A stretch of DNA of 64,000 nucleotides, taken from Rehmannia glutinosa. Its lineage: Eukaryota > Streptophyta > Magnoliopsida > Lamiales > Orobanchaceae. The position numbers and the translations under genes were made by a program. Shown piece after piece: positions 13,161 through 24,140 of the stretch. The notes under the pieces are model-generated. The model worked only from the letters and a program-made list of their open reading frames with translations. It searched no databases and had not been told where the DNA came from. Location of the stretch: NCBI GenBank assembly GCA_016081115.2, contig JABTTQ020003419.1, positions 1-64,000 of the forward strand, given 5' to 3'. Numbering within the stretch: the first letter of the stretch is position 1; every line of letters begins with the position of its first letter.

Positions 13161-13582
13161 GGTTAACTACAAAAACTCCCCTCAAGTTTAGCCTAATTGC
13201 GAAAAAAACCCAGTTTTGTTTCAAAATTATAAATAAACCCACGACATTTGTATCTCTCTTACAAAATTGCACCTCAGGGGTAGAGATGTCAAAATGACTG
13301 GACAAGCATCCCGCCGGGCTAAGAGCAGAATTCGGGCCGGGCCAGACAGTGCCCGAGCCGCTAATTTTGTAACCCAGCCCAACCATGAAAATACACTATA
13401 CAATTCGGGATAGCCAGACCGACCCGGTTTTCCGAGCCAAATGGACTAGGCCAAATAGGCCCGATTTGTTTCGGGCCTAAAAAATATAGCTCAGTCCGGT
13501 AAAATATCGGCCAACCCACCGGGCCGGGCCGAAATTGACAGCTCAGTTGTACTTTAAAGGGTGTTTGTAAGGAAAATTTGTA
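13161..13582. repeat. ATTACAAAA hairpin repeat, copy 3, split by a nested element
   Basis: Starts GGTTAACTACAAAAAC with CTAATTGCGAAAAAAACCC after it. The right part resumes after a GGCCCG-rich insertion (13281 to about 13545). Intron 1 of gene A. Confidence 0.55.
13281..13545. mobile_element. hAT-like GGGCCGGGCC element nested in repeat copy 3
   Basis: Left end TAGAGATGTCAAAATG, right end AAATTGACAGCTCA; interior arrays of GGGCCGGGCC and CCCGA words. The ends resemble the better-bounded element at 24626-24899. A clean 8-bp target duplication was not found. Confidence 0.5.
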
Positions 13583-13589
13583 AAAAAAA

Positions 13590-13840
13590 ACAAAATTACA
13601 AAAAAAACCAGTGTTTCTTGAAAATTACAAAAAAAAAACACCCTTGAGGTTTGATGTCTTACATTTTCCCTTCATAAGAAAAAACATTTAAAAAAACCTT
13701 GACATTTATAAAAATATTACTATTACCCCTTAAGTTTAACACAAAATCAAACCTGAGCGACTTATTTGTAATTTTGAAACATCTATGGGTTTTTTTTGTA
13801 ATTAGCTCAAACCTCGGGGGTGTTTTTGCAATTATCCCTA
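13590..13840. repeat. ATTACAAAA hairpin repeat, copy 4
   Basis: Contains TTACAAAAAAAACC at the left and AACCTCGGGGGTGTTTTTG / CAATTATCCC at the right. Intron 1 of gene A, about 90 bases from the exon 1 donor. Confidence 0.6.
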
Positions 13841-14808
13841 TTTGTAATTTGAAAGATAACGGGAGCTTTTTGTAATTTAATGAAAATGCTCTGCAATTTC
13901 TGTTTCAAGATAAACAAAAGGTTCTCTTACATGCGAAGCTATTCTGCGGCAGAGAGACGATCTCATAGCAACTGTACCGGCACCGGATTTCGTCGTCGCC
14001 GTCCCCAAGCACGCAATCGCCGTCGCTCTCATAGCATTCGTCGCACATGACACGATACCACGACACCTCAATTCCATAGGCCATCATATCATGAACCTCC
14101 GTATACGAATAGTTATAACTATCTTTCCCCGATGATGAGGCCGTCGCCACGACCATCGTATCGAACGTGCATTCCTCTTCCAATTCCTCCACCAATATCG
14201 TCCCAACCGTGACATAACTGTAAACCCGGGACGAGCTGGGAAACGCGCTCGTGTTGCCACAAAATGGATTGTGAATGTACAATGGATTGTTCACAACAGG
14301 GCTAAGACAGTTGAGAAATGTTACGGTAATACTATTAGTGTAAATAAATGTCATGTAACTTAAGTAAATATCGTTAATTGTGGATGAATATCTCGGACAT
14401 GACGAGCGATTCTGGCTGTCTAGGCCAGGATCGGATAAACGGATCGTAAAGTTGTTATAATTTAGTGCCTCAACGTTGTATTTCCTCAGCTCTGAGCGTA
14501 GTACCGTTCGATTTTTAAGCATTCGAGCGAAAACGGAATCTGGATGGCCACAGTTTGCAGGATCGGTTTTCAATCTGAAAGGATAGCTGATTTTGATATC
14601 ACCACAATAAGAAGGGATGCAGAGGGAGGTATTTTGTGCTATGCAGCTTGTTGTGAGGACTAGAATGGTTAGAACTGAAAAAAGAGGGTCCAATTTGACA
14701 TTTTTGCAAAATATGAGAAAGTATGTGAACTTGATATGGAGGAGATTGTTAAAGAAGAAGGCAGTTAATTGATGGTTTCTTGGATGTTTTCAGACTGGAT
14801 ATAATAAT

Positions 14809-15471
14809 GGGTTGATTACATAAAATAACCCTTCAGGTTTATTCTAATTACAAAAAAGCTCCGGTTATCTTTTAAAATTAGAATAGCCTCCTCCAAAGTT
14901 ACAAATATACGTTGATATTTGTAGCAATTTTTTTAGATGTGTATACACATGTTCCTAGTCTAGTGCCGTAGGGGTGTAAACGAGTCGAGCCTGGCGAACA
15001 TAGTACTTTCAAGCTTGTTTAAATTTTAATCGAGCTTCAAAAATTGTGTTTGAGCTTGGTTTGATTATTAATCGAATCGAGCTCGAACGAGCTTTACTCG
15101 AGCCGAGTGAGCTCGAGTAGCTTGATAGTTTTACACATCTTTTAATCGAGTCGAGCTCGAGCTGAGCTTCATATCTTATTGAACGAAGAAAAAAAAACGT
15201 GCATTATGTTAACGAACCGAGGCCAAACGACCTTTTAATAATTTTTAACGATCGATCTCGAATATCTAGTGGGTTGGAACATGAAGTTTAAAGTGGAACA
15301 AGAAATCTATCTAATACCTTAAGTGGAACATGAAATAATTTTGAAAGATGAAGTGGAACAATAAATCTGATTTCGTGTTTGTAATACCTTAAGGAAATAT
15401 TTGTAATTCTGAAAGATAATTATGGTTTTTTTGTAATTAGGTCAAATGCAAGGGTAGTTTTTATAATTATC
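14809..15471. repeat. ATTACAAAA hairpin repeat, copy 5, with nested insertion
   Basis: Starts GGGTTGATTACATAAAA and ends AGGGTAGTTTTTATAATT. Interrupted by a TAGGGGTGTAAACGAG element. Lies about 115 bases upstream of the gene A start codon. Confidence 0.55.
14969..15245. mobile_element. hAT-like TCGAGCTCG element, right end unclear
   Basis: Left end TAGGGGTGTAAACGAGTCG. The interior is rich in TCGAGCTCG and CGAGCTTT words. No matching right terminus is clear, so the element may be truncated. It splits hairpin copy 5. Confidence 0.45.
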
Positions 15472-15851
15472 ATGTAATTATTGCTTAAGTTAAGTAATTC
15501 ATTTGACTAGACTAATATTCAAATGCTACTTTCTTGGCACTAATTATGCTATTTATAATTAATAATTCCAAAGTCCACATTGAATTCTGACAAATGCAGA
15601 ATAAGACTCATTAAGATATATCAATAATCCTACATCATTATGAGATGAGCTAACTTTATTTATTTGCACAAGTGGTCACTTAAAGCTTATAATTCAAAGT
15701 CAAAAGTCAGAAATATTAGAAAATTGTTTGTCCTGATCCATTCTACGCGTTTGGTAATGGTCCACACAGGTTGAGTGGGAAAGAAGAAACACAAAGAGGG
15801 AAGAAATGGAGGAAAGAGCACAATATCATACAATAATTATCATAGATTTTA

Positions 15852-16082
15852 AGGTAAATTATTAAACTACCCCTAGGGTTAAGTCTTAGTACAAAAAAAG
15901 TCCAGTTGTTTTTCAAAATTACAAACACCTCATTCAGTTTTGCATTTACTAGACAAGTACCTCCTCTGAGGGTTTAAGTTGTAAAATAGATACAAATGTC
16001 GAGGGGGTATCTATAATTTTGATAGTTAGTTTGATTTTTTTTAACCAAACTAAACCTCAAGGGTATTTTTGTAATTAATCCT
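15852..16082. repeat. ATTACAAAA hairpin repeat, copy 6
   Basis: Reads TAAATTATTAAACTACCCC at the left and GGGTATTTTTGTAATTAAT at the right. In the divergent A/B interval. Confidence 0.55.
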
Positions 16083-16307
16083 TTTATTTTATTCTAATTA
16101 CAAAAAATCAAGAGATTTTTGAAAATTGCAAAAAACTCAGTTCGTTAGCAAAAAGAAAATTCAAAACCCCCCGATGACATTTATAAAAATATTACAGTTA
16201 TCCCTTTAAAATTAAGATAAATTCAAGTGTTTTTTTTTGTGATTTTGAAATATCTATGTTTTTTTTTGTTATCAACCCACACTTTAGGAGTGTTTTTGTA
16301 ATTACCC
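16083..16307. repeat. ATTACAAAA hairpin repeat, copy 7
   Basis: Abuts copy 6. Contains CTAATTACAAAAAATC and ends TGTTTTTGTAATTACCC. A/B interval. Confidence 0.55.
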
Positions 16308-16325
16308 TTTTATTTATTCTTTTAA

Positions 16326-16600
16326 GGGATAATGACAAAAACCTCCCTCGTGTTCGGACTAATTACAGAAAAACTTAGAAGTTTATGGAAATTACAAACC
16401 CACCTCCCCTTAAGTTTGACTCCATCTTCAAAATGCCAAAAAATCTATAAAAAAAACCCTAATATTTATAAGAATATAGCAGTTATCCTCTTAAATTTAA
16501 CACATAATCAAACCTAAGGTTTTTTTTTTATAATTTTGAAACATCTCTGGGTTTTTTTGTAATTATCCAAAACCTCAGGGGTGTTTTTGTAATTATCCCT
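16326..16600. repeat. ATTACAAAA hairpin repeat, copy 8
   Basis: Starts GGGATAATGACAAAAACC, ends GGGTGTTTTTGTAATTATCC. Its right end lies about 100 bases upstream of the gene B start codon. Confidence 0.6.
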
Positions 16601-17477
16601 TTTACTTAATATCACATCTAGGAACCTTGACAAGTTCTAACAAGCAGATCAAGATCATTGAAAAACCAAACTAGTCTAAAACACATCACAAACAATCATG
16701 AAAATAATCATCTTCCTTTTCACCTTCATAATTTCCATACCACTCCATCTTGTACTTAGCCAAAACCACCATTGCCTCCCAACAAGATGCAGACCTTCTG
16801 GCCCGATCATCCGATTCCCTTTTCGTCTGAAAGATCATCAGCCCGATCACTGTGGATACTCCGATAAATTCGAACTCTCGTGCGCCGAAAACGGCGCCAC
16901 GAGATTCGACCTCCAGTTCCCACTAACGGCATCAACCGCCAACGTTACGGTCCCGTTAAACGCGACCATAACGGTTTGGAACATCGATTACGTGGCGCAA
17001 AAATTGCTAGCCGGCAATGCCAAGGCGAAAACTTGTCTACCGGAAAATGTCACATACTTAAACAACAACGCTCCGGCCTCCTCTGTATTTGAGGCCGAAC
17101 CGTTGGGGTACGACGAGGGGTACACTCTGTTCAATTGTTCGAAAAATGTGAGAGATTATGGCGAGATGATTACTTGCCTTGGTGGCGGTGTTGATTATGT
17201 AGTGATTGCGTTTGCTTCGGTTTATGATGTGACGTCGTTGCCGCCTTACTCGTCTTGTTTTAAGATGTATAATGTTTCGTATTTCCGGATAATGCGTTTA
17301 CGGAGGGAGATGATGATGAGTATGGCGCGGTTTTATGTTCGTGGCGCGAACCGTTTTGTCGAAGATGTGAAGAGAAAGGAAGTATTGTAGGTTGAGAAAT
17401 GGTGGTATTGCAGGAGAAACTGAGTGTTTTAGTCCTGAACAAACTGATCAACATGGTAAAGGTACAATTTTGTTTTA

Positions 17478-17704
17478 GGGATAATTACAAAAATACCCTT
17501 GAGGTTTGACCTAATTACAAAAAAAAACCCAGCTAGCTTGTAAATATGATGAAATGGGTGAGTTTTAATTGCTTTTTACTTATGAAGGGGGTCAAATGTT
17601 GGACAAAATAAAACTTCAGGGGTATATTTTGTAATTCTGAAAGTTAGATGGGTTGTTGTTGTAATTAGATCAAACCTCAAGGGTAAATGTTGTAATTAAA
17701 CCCT
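17478..17704. repeat. ATTACAAAA hairpin repeat, copy 9
   Basis: Starts GGGATAATTACAAAAATACC; right end AGGGTAAATGTTGTAATTAA. Intron 1 of gene B, 22 bases after the donor. Confidence 0.6.
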
Positions 17705-17799
17705 TTGTTTTATACAAATCTGGTCAAGTCTTGTTCACTTAAATTTGGATCCTATTATAAAATTCTCCCTTACAAAAATAAAGTGTCGTAAAACAGGTT

Positions 17800-17970
17800 T
17801 ACAAAAAACTTCAAGAGATGTTTGAAAATTATAAAAAAGAACCTTGAGGTTCGATTCCGTGTCAAATGTAAGGGAGTAATTGTAATACTTTAACAAATTG
17901 AAGGTGGTGTTTGAAATGTTTTTGCTAATGAAGGGAGTGAAGTGTCGTAAAATGTCAAACTTCAAGTTAA
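17800..17970. repeat. ATTACAAAA hairpin repeat, copy 10 (fragment)
   Basis: Internal part of the family only (TTTGAAAATTATAAAAAAG, ACCTTGAGGTTCGATTC). Intron 1 of gene B, just before the proposed 33-bp exon. Confidence 0.45.
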
Positions 17971-18068
17971 ATTTATACAATCTTTTCACAGGTGCATCAA
18001 GAAGCCATAAATCACTTACTGCAGGTAAAGTTTTTGTTGTCTTCTTTCTTTTCTCTGGCTTAAAGACA

Positions 18069-18281
18069 GGGTTAATTACAAAAAATACCCCCGAGGTTTA
18101 GTGTAATTACAATATAAACTCAGATATCTTTCAATATTTGTTTTTATTATACGAATTACACCCTAAAGAAGGGTGCATTTGTTAAGTAAATACAACTTCA
18201 ATGGGGTATTTGTAATTTTTTAAAGACAACTGGATTAGTTTGTAATTAGACTAAATGCCAGGGGTAGTTTTTTGTAATTTA
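18069..18281. repeat. ATTACAAAA hairpin repeat, copy 11
   Basis: Starts GGGTTAATTACAAAAAATAC; ends GGGGTAGTTTTTTGTAAT. Lies immediately upstream of the gene B kinase exon (acceptor at 18314-18315). Confidence 0.6.
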
Positions 18282-19372
18282 CACAAACTTTTTGACAGGA
18301 ATGTCTGGATTACAGGTATAACAGCAGGAACAATACTCCTGGTGTTTATTACCATTGCATCATATTACATCCTCAGATTGATGAAAATAAAAAAAGAAGA
18401 ACAACAAAAGATCAAAAAGATTTTAGAGGATCACAAGGACATGAAGCCTATAAGATACTCTTACACAGACATTAAGAGAATCACGAGTAATTTCAACGAA
18501 AAACTCGGGACGTTGCATAAAGGGATGCTCGTAGACAAAACTCCCATTGCCGTGAAAACACTCAACGGTTCCGAACAAAATCTCGAGGATTTCATAAGTG
18601 AAGTGGAGAAAATAGGCCGAATGCAACATGCTAACGTCCTAAATTTGATCGGATATTGTGTAGACGGACACAAAAGAGCTCTCGTTTATGAGTTCTTATC
18701 GACTGACACGCTTGAAAATTTTATATCTTCCGACGACCAAAGCCTACATCGAATTGCACTAGGCGTAGCAAAAGGAATCGAATATGTTCACCAAGAATGT
18801 CGCGAAAAATGTCTTAATTTGGACATTAGTCCTCAAAATGTCATGCTAGACCATGATTTTAATCCGAAAATCTTAGTAGTTTCGATGGATGCTACTCAAG
18901 GGGCATTGTTTTCAAGTAATTTTGACGTTTTGTCGCATAAAGCGGATACTTTTAGCTTCGCATGTTATTGTTCGAGATTTTAGGGAGACGGGGAAATTTT
19001 ACGGTGGAGAGAAGGTAAACGGTGAAGTTTATTTTCCGAATGGATTTACAATCAGGTGAACAGAGAAGATGAAAATGAGATGGTTAAAAACTTTCGATTG
19101 TCGGATTATGGTGCATTCAGTGGTTTCCGCCGGACCGTCCATCGATGAAAGGTGTGGTTCAGATGCTTCAAGGAGATAACATGCCTGTCATGCCACCAAA
19201 TCCTTTTGACAATTTTAATTTTAGCACACAAAAATGAAACTTCATGTTGTAATGTATACAGTTTTTAGCAGAAAACTCTCAGTTATGTAGAGATTTGTTT
19301 TTACTGTGAACTTTTATGTATCTTTGGATGTTTTTGTGTTTATACTTTAATGATAATGAAATTTTACTATTT

Positions 19373-19600
19373 GGATAATTACAAAACTACCCCTAAAGTT
19401 TAGCTTAATTACAAAAAGAACCCATTATCTTTTGAAATTACAAATGCCCCTAACATTTAGCTTACAAAATTGCACTCTCAAGAGTCGTGAAGGGGTATTT
19501 GTTAGATAAATACAAATTTGAAGGGGTTTTTTGTAATTTTGAAATATAACTGAGGTTTTTGTAATTAGGATAAACCTTAGGGGTAGTTTTGTAATTAATC
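19373..19600. repeat. ATTACAAAA hairpin repeat, copy 12
   Basis: Starts GGATAATTACAAAACTACCC; ends GGGTAGTTTTGTAATTAAT. Between the converging 3' ends of genes B and C. Confidence 0.65.
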
Positions 19601-19670
19601 ATTCTATTGATAATGTTGTGAATAAGCTGAACCACAATGATGGTGTATCTAACCAAAGAAAGTAGCATCA

Positions 19671-19857
19671 GAGGGATATTTTGTAATTACAACACAATTG
19701 AAAAACAATGATAACATTCAATTCATAATTTACACTTCCTACTGAGGGGTAATTTGTATAACATATACAAACCTCAAGGGGCTATTTGTAATTTTTAAAA
19801 GATACTGGACTTTTTTGTAATTAAACTAAACCTCAGGAGTAGTTTTACTTATTACAC
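19671..19857. repeat. ATTACAAAA hairpin repeat, copy 13, supplying the end of gene C
   Basis: The right arm reads TTTTTTGTAATTAAACTAAA then CCTCAGGAGTAGTTTTACTT. On the minus strand this arm is read as the last sense codons and stop of gene C. Confidence 0.55.
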
Positions 19858-22800
19858 GATCCTCCGTAATCTCACGTGGAGCAACAAAAGGCTTCGGAGG
19901 CATCTGCAATTCGACATCGCCTTCGAGCATCTCGACAACTTTGTTCATCGAAGGCCGGTCGGAAGGCTTCATCTGTATACACCACAACGCTACTACGATA
20001 ATCTTCTTCACCATCTTCTTCTCTTCTTCCGTCGCGTCCTTTATCTCGATTTCCTTCCCGGCGTAGTATTGATCGTAAACCCACGACGGGAAATAAATTT
20101 GGCTCTCGTCGTCTGCAAAGGGGTTCATGTTTTTCCTCCTACCCACCAATTCCAACAACATCATCCCGAAACTATAAACGTCGGCCTTGTAAGAAACTCC
20201 ACCGATGTTCTTGTAAAACATCTCCGGCGCCATGTACCCCATCGTCCCTCTCGCTGCCGTTAGAACAATGCTACCGTCCGTCGGATAGAGTTTTGCGAGC
20301 CCGAAATCCGAGATTTTCGGATTGAAATTCTCGTCGAGCAAAATATTGTGAGGTTTTATGTCGAAATGCAAGATTTGCATATCGCAGCCGTGGTGTAGGT
20401 AGTCTATGCCACGGGCGACCCCGAGCGCGATTTCAAACATTTTCGTGTACCGTAGTGCATAGGCCTCTAATCCTTGTTGGCTAAAAATGTACCGGTCTAA
20501 GGAACCGTTTGGCAAATATTCGTACACCAAAGCGCATTTTGAACCTTCGACGCAAAAACCGATAAGTTGCACTACGTTGACGTGGTGAATACGTCCGATC
20601 GTGCCGACTTCGCTTATGAATTCTTGCTCGCTAGCCATAGATTGTCCCATCATCTTAACGGCTATAAAAGGACCACTTCGGAGTTTCCCTTTGTACACGG
20701 TCCCATATCCGCCTTCGCCTAATCTCTGGCTGAAATTGTTCGTCATTTTCTTGATCTCGGAGTAAGTGTATTTTATCGGCGTGAGGTTATTTTGACCTTG
20801 TAAGAACTCTTCGATCGTTTCGTCCATGGATAGATGCCGTCTTCGCCATTTATACACGACTAGTCCAACCAGGAAAGGGAATCCAAACAAAAATCTCAGA
20901 GCTAAAACACCAGCTGCATAATCATGAGAAAAAGGACTGTCAGCTATATTTAGCACAGAGTTGATGAAGAAGCGAAAAACAAAAACAAAGAAGGGATAAT
21001 TACAAAAACACCCCTGAGGTTTGGGTTAATTACAAAAAAACCCAGATATATTTCAAAATTACAAAAAAAAAGGTTTTGTTTTGTCTTAAATTTAAAGGGG
21101 GTAAACTGCAATATTTATGCAAATGTCAGTAGTTTTATTGAAATGTTTTCGAAAATCACCTGGAAAAATGTAAGACGGAATCAAACCTCAAGGTTTTGTT
21201 GTAATTATTCCAAAAAAGAAGGATCATCGAAAAGACACAATCAAGCATTGCATGAGAAGCAATTAAATAAAAGTTCTGAATCTTACCAACTGCAATTGAA
21301 CCGTATATCCCAATAATAACTGTCGAAAAAGTGAAGGCAGAAGTTAGAGGATAGTAGCGATATGTTAAAACTGTAAGGTTCCATTCGGATTGATGGGTTT
21401 GGGGATAAGGATTTCAAATCCATAACAACGAGTCCGTTTGGATGAAGTCATTGTACGATGGATTTTAAAACTATTTTTGGAGTCATTTTAGATGATTTCA
21501 AATTTATATAGATGGAGTCATTTGAAATCCTTTCCCCAAATCCAAATCCGCAAATCCAAATGCAACCTAAAGGAAAATCTCACAAAGATAACAAATGTAG
21601 ATTGAGATACTTACAAAAACTACCCCTGAGATTTAGGTTAATTACAAAAGAACCTAGAGGTTTATGAGAATTACAAAAAACCCGTTGATGTTTGATTCTG
21701 TATTGCACTTTAGCCCATTCATAAGCAAAAATATTTCAAACACTTCCCTTACATTTGTAAAAATATTACAATTACTCCCTTATAGTTAACACAAAATCAA
21801 AACTCAAGGTTTTTTTGTGTAATTAACCTAAACCTATGGGGTAGTTTTTGATATTATCCCTTGTAGATTTGAAAAGACTAAGCACTCACATCCCCAGAAC
21901 TGGAATTGACCTGCATTGTTCAAATAAAAGCACTGTTAGCAAACTAAAGTGATAAATCAAAAGGACAAGCACTTATCACTAAAGTGGAGAGATAACCAGG
22001 TGATCTTTAAAACCTCATTTGAGTTCGGTTCGTGAACATAGCGAACCAAGCTTGAAAATATATATCCGTCCGATAATATGTATAGCTCGACTCGATTAGT
22101 AAAAAAAGACTGAACTATGTGTAAAATTATCAAGCACCTCGAGCTCAATTCGTGTTCAGCTCGGCTAAATGTCGTTATTCGATTAGCAATCAAACCAAGC
22201 TCAAGCACGATTCTTGAAGCTTAATAAAAAATCAAACAAGCTCGAACAATACTATATACGGCTCGACTCGGTTCTTTTACACCAAGCATTTTGATTTTTG
22301 ACAACAATAATCCAAACACAAATTCAAAAATATAAGGGATAATTACAAAAACCTCCCTGAGGTTTGGGATAATTACAAAAAAATCCAGAGATTTTTGAAA
22401 ATTGCAAAAATACCCTTAAAGTTTGATACAGTCTTATATTTTTCCCTTCATGGGCAAAAATTATTTCAAAAAACCCCCAGATATTTATAAAATATTACAA
22501 ATTACCCCTATAAATTTAAGGCATAATCAAACTTGAGGTTTTTTTTTTGTAATTTTGAAACATCTCTGTTTTTTTTTTGTAACTAACCCAAACCTCAGGG
22601 GTGTTTTTGTAATTATCCTTAAAAATAAAAACATAATACATCACTTACATCTAAATCCAAGCTGTGAGAGTGGAGTATCCTCCCTGCAATAATGCCTGCA
22701 ACTAATCCTATTCCCTTCCAAGCTGCAATACCCCAAACTCCTCTCACATTCACCACAAAGAACACGAAACCACGACAACTCGAACCCGTAACCCAAACCG

Positions 22801-23450
22801 TCGTAAATTCCCGCCAACGACGAATTATCCCTCATAGCCCTCCGGGCCGAGGCCTGATCCACCCTAGCAACCGTGCAAAAATCCTCCAAATCCGACACCA
22901 AAACCCCTCTCCCAACCATAACATAACTATATATTTCCGACGAATTCGCGAAAACACTACTCCTATTACCACAAAAGGGAGCCTCAACATAATTCGGATT
23001 ATTAATCACAGGAGCCAAACAGTACATAAACACCACAGGCACATTCCAGTCGAAAAAATTATCAAAAATTGTGCTAGGCCAATCATCATAATCATTGGAA
23101 TAAAGTGGACAAGATGAAACATTTGCCCTGTTTATGCCAGGATCAACTAGCCTTATCGAAAATTCGTCGTAATTGATATCTTGTACGAGGTATTGTTTGG
23201 AACTTACATTCATGAATGTCTGATTGTTGAGGCAATCAAGCTCAAACCTAGGATTGTTGTATCCACAAGATCTAGGGTCACCTTTCAATCTGAAAGGGAA
23301 TCTGATGGTTGTTATATGGCCACAAGATGAAGAAGGGCAGGATAAATTGGGATTATTATTGTTCTGGGCTGTGGAAATGTTGACAACTGTGAAAAAAAGT
23401 AAAAGAATCAAGATTCTTGAAATTGCAAATAAGGGCTTTTTTTGGGACAT
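19826..23450 (-). CDS. Receptor kinase gene C: LRK10-like, intact (4 exons)
   Basis: A predicted plasma-membrane receptor kinase. Exons: 22649-23450, 21890-21910 (21-bp microexon, read CQFQFWG with its neighbours), 21287-21319 (33 bp) and 19826-20913. All junctions are phase 1 with GT-AG sites; the sum is 1944 bp, giving 647 residues. Exon 1 encodes a signal peptide (about 1-28), a GUB_WAK-type domain with IRFPFRLKG and a WAK-associated domain. Exons 3 and 4 give the membrane segment before KWRRRHLSM. The kinase has GEGGYGTVYKG, the VAIK-type Lys (AVKMM), catalytic HFDIKPHNILL and DFGLAK. HFD in place of HRD makes it a non-RD kinase, common among immune receptors. The last codons (SKTTPEV, stop) come from an ATTACAAAA repeat, so the original C-terminus has been replaced. 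The start at 23450 gives the signal peptide; an ATG at 20956 is intronic. Divergent from gene D. Confidence 0.87.
20993..21211. repeat. ATTACAAAA hairpin repeat, copy 14
   Basis: Starts GGGATAATTACAAAAACACC; ends AAGGTTTTGTTGTAATTATT. Intron 3 of gene C. Confidence 0.65.
21377..21567. mobile_element. PIF/Harbinger-like MITE
   Basis: 191 bp flanked by TAA on both sides (21374-21376 and 21568-21570). The ends GGTTCCATTCGGATT and AATCCAAATGCAACC are inverted repeats. Internal words GGATTTCAAATCC and GATTTGAAATC recur. Same family as the larger element at 26400-26936. Intron 2 of gene C. Confidence 0.65.
21603..21860. repeat. ATTACAAAA hairpin repeat, copy 15
   Basis: Left TACTTACAAAAACTACCCC; right GGTAGTTTTTGATATTATCC. 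Intron 2 of gene C, about 30 bases from the microexon donor. Confidence 0.6.
22010..22290. repeat. TCGAGCTCG-type palindromic insertion
   Basis: Contains GAGTTCGGTTCGTGAACATA, CTCGAGCTCAATTCG and GGCTCGACTCGGTTC words, the same vocabulary as 14969-15245, 34666-35004 and 39537-39846. Terminal repeats are not clear here. Intron 1 of gene C. Confidence 0.45.
22336..22619. repeat. ATTACAAAA hairpin repeat, copy 16
   Basis: Starts GGGATAATTACAAAAACC; ends GGTGTTTTTGTAATTATCC. A nearly full-length copy in intron 1 of gene C, 29 bases from the exon 1 donor. Confidence 0.7.
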
Positions 23451-23779
23451 AGTTAGGGGTTTGGTAAGAGGGATTTAGTACTGTCTGGTTTTTCTAGTTT
23501 TTGGCAAGAAGAAGGATAATATCAATATTCAATATATATGATCTTGATTTGTAGTTTATCGCAAATTTGAGATTCAAAATCCAAATGGGGTGTACTGAAA
23601 AATGAAGAAAGGGTCAACCCATCTTCATCAGTCAAGTCAACTTCGCGTGCTTAATTTTTGTGGTGGTGATAATATTGGTGAAAAAAGTGGAGAAACTGGA
23701 GACTGTGACCACTTACCACTGACCTGGTAATCCAACTGCGGGTGTTCATAGACCCATCCACTTGGATCTAGTATTCAGA

Positions 23780-24140
23780 ACTGTCAAGATTAGTCTGGCC
23801 CGCTGGGCCGAACCGACCAACCCGGTAAAAAGGCTGGTTTGAACTTTGTTTTTGGAGGTTCGAAATGAATCAGGCCTATTCGGCCTGAGACACCGGGTCA
23901 GCTCGACATTTTATGTGTATTTTTATGGGTTGGGTCGGACTCCAAAATTAGTGGACCAGTCTAACCCATGAACACATATTTTATCGGGTTGGTCAGGTTT
24001 GCTTGGTGTTTCAGGTCCAATAGATCAGGTCAAATAGTCCTGATTCATTTTGGGTCTTCAAAAATGAAGCGCAGTCCGACCTTTTTATCAGGGGCGGTCA
24101 GGCCAGCCATCGGGCTATATGGGGCTCATTTTGACAATTT
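23780..24140. repeat. GGCCCG-rich hAT-like remnant
   Basis: Left words AGAACTGTCAAGATTAGTC, interior GGGCCGAACCGACC and GGGTCAGCTCGAC, right GGGGCTCATTTTGACAATT. It resembles 24626-24899, but the ends are not sharply defined. Confidence 0.4.

Larger units (their letters stand above)
11346..14693 (-). pseudogene. Receptor kinase gene A: LRK10-like with degenerate kinase
   Basis: LRK10-like kinases are plasma-membrane receptors, several linked to disease resistance. Four exons can be assembled. Exon 1 (13931-14693) encodes a signal peptide, a Cys-rich GUB_WAK-type domain with YPFRLK and a WAK-associated domain. Exon 2 is a 21-bp microexon (13063-13083), exon 3 has 30 bp (12925-12954), and exon 4 (11346-12327) holds the end of the membrane segment and the kinase. 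All junctions are phase 1 with GT-AG sites. One base is missing in an A6 run at about 12253, breaking the frame between the membrane segment and the kinase. The glycine loop reads GGENVFKG. The catalytic-loop HFDIKPQN of sister gene C reads RLGIRPQN, so the catalytic Asp is gone. Much of the activation segment, with DFG, is missing (IAKM runs into GIIAPEMF). Gene A is a pseudogene or a pseudokinase, divergent from gene B. Confidence 0.82.
14694..16697. promoter_or_regulatory. Shared upstream interval between divergent genes A and B
   Basis: This 2.0-kb interval separates the start codons of gene A (minus) and gene B (plus), so it must contain both 5' regions. It is largely occupied by four ATTACAAAA hairpin copies and a TCGAGCTCG-rich insertion. 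15472-15851 is AT-rich and otherwise unremarkable. Just before gene B's ATG (16698) there is an A-rich leader. No specific promoter element can be named with confidence. Confidence 0.35.
16698..19237 (+). pseudogene. Receptor kinase gene B: LRK10-like pseudogene with ATL-like ectodomain
   Basis: Exon 1 (16698-17455) encodes a signal peptide and a Cys-rich ectodomain with PSGPIIRFPFRLK, HCGY and YTLFNCS, the same subtype as gene D and the ATL gene. Two single-base losses (about 17283 and 17384) break the frame. Correcting both gives a phase-1 end, as in the other genes. A likely 33-bp small exon (17993-18025) and a kinase exon starting at 18316 (TTACAG/GT) follow, opening with a membrane segment (about ITAGTILLVFITIASYYIL). 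The kinase is decayed: the glycine loop is shortened to GTLHKG, the catalytic loop reads NLDISPQN, and the DFG region reads ILVVSMDA. An in-frame stop falls at 18983. The remainder, with YFPN, DRPSMKGVVQMLQG and MPPNPF pieces ending in a stop at 19235-19237, lies in shifting frames. It is the counterpart of intact gene D. Confidence 0.82.

Noticed and set aside
20914..20956. ATG at 20956 as the start of kinase gene C
   Set aside because: It lies in intron 3; the acceptor at 20914 and the upstream small exons give a continuous membrane segment and a signal peptide further upstream.
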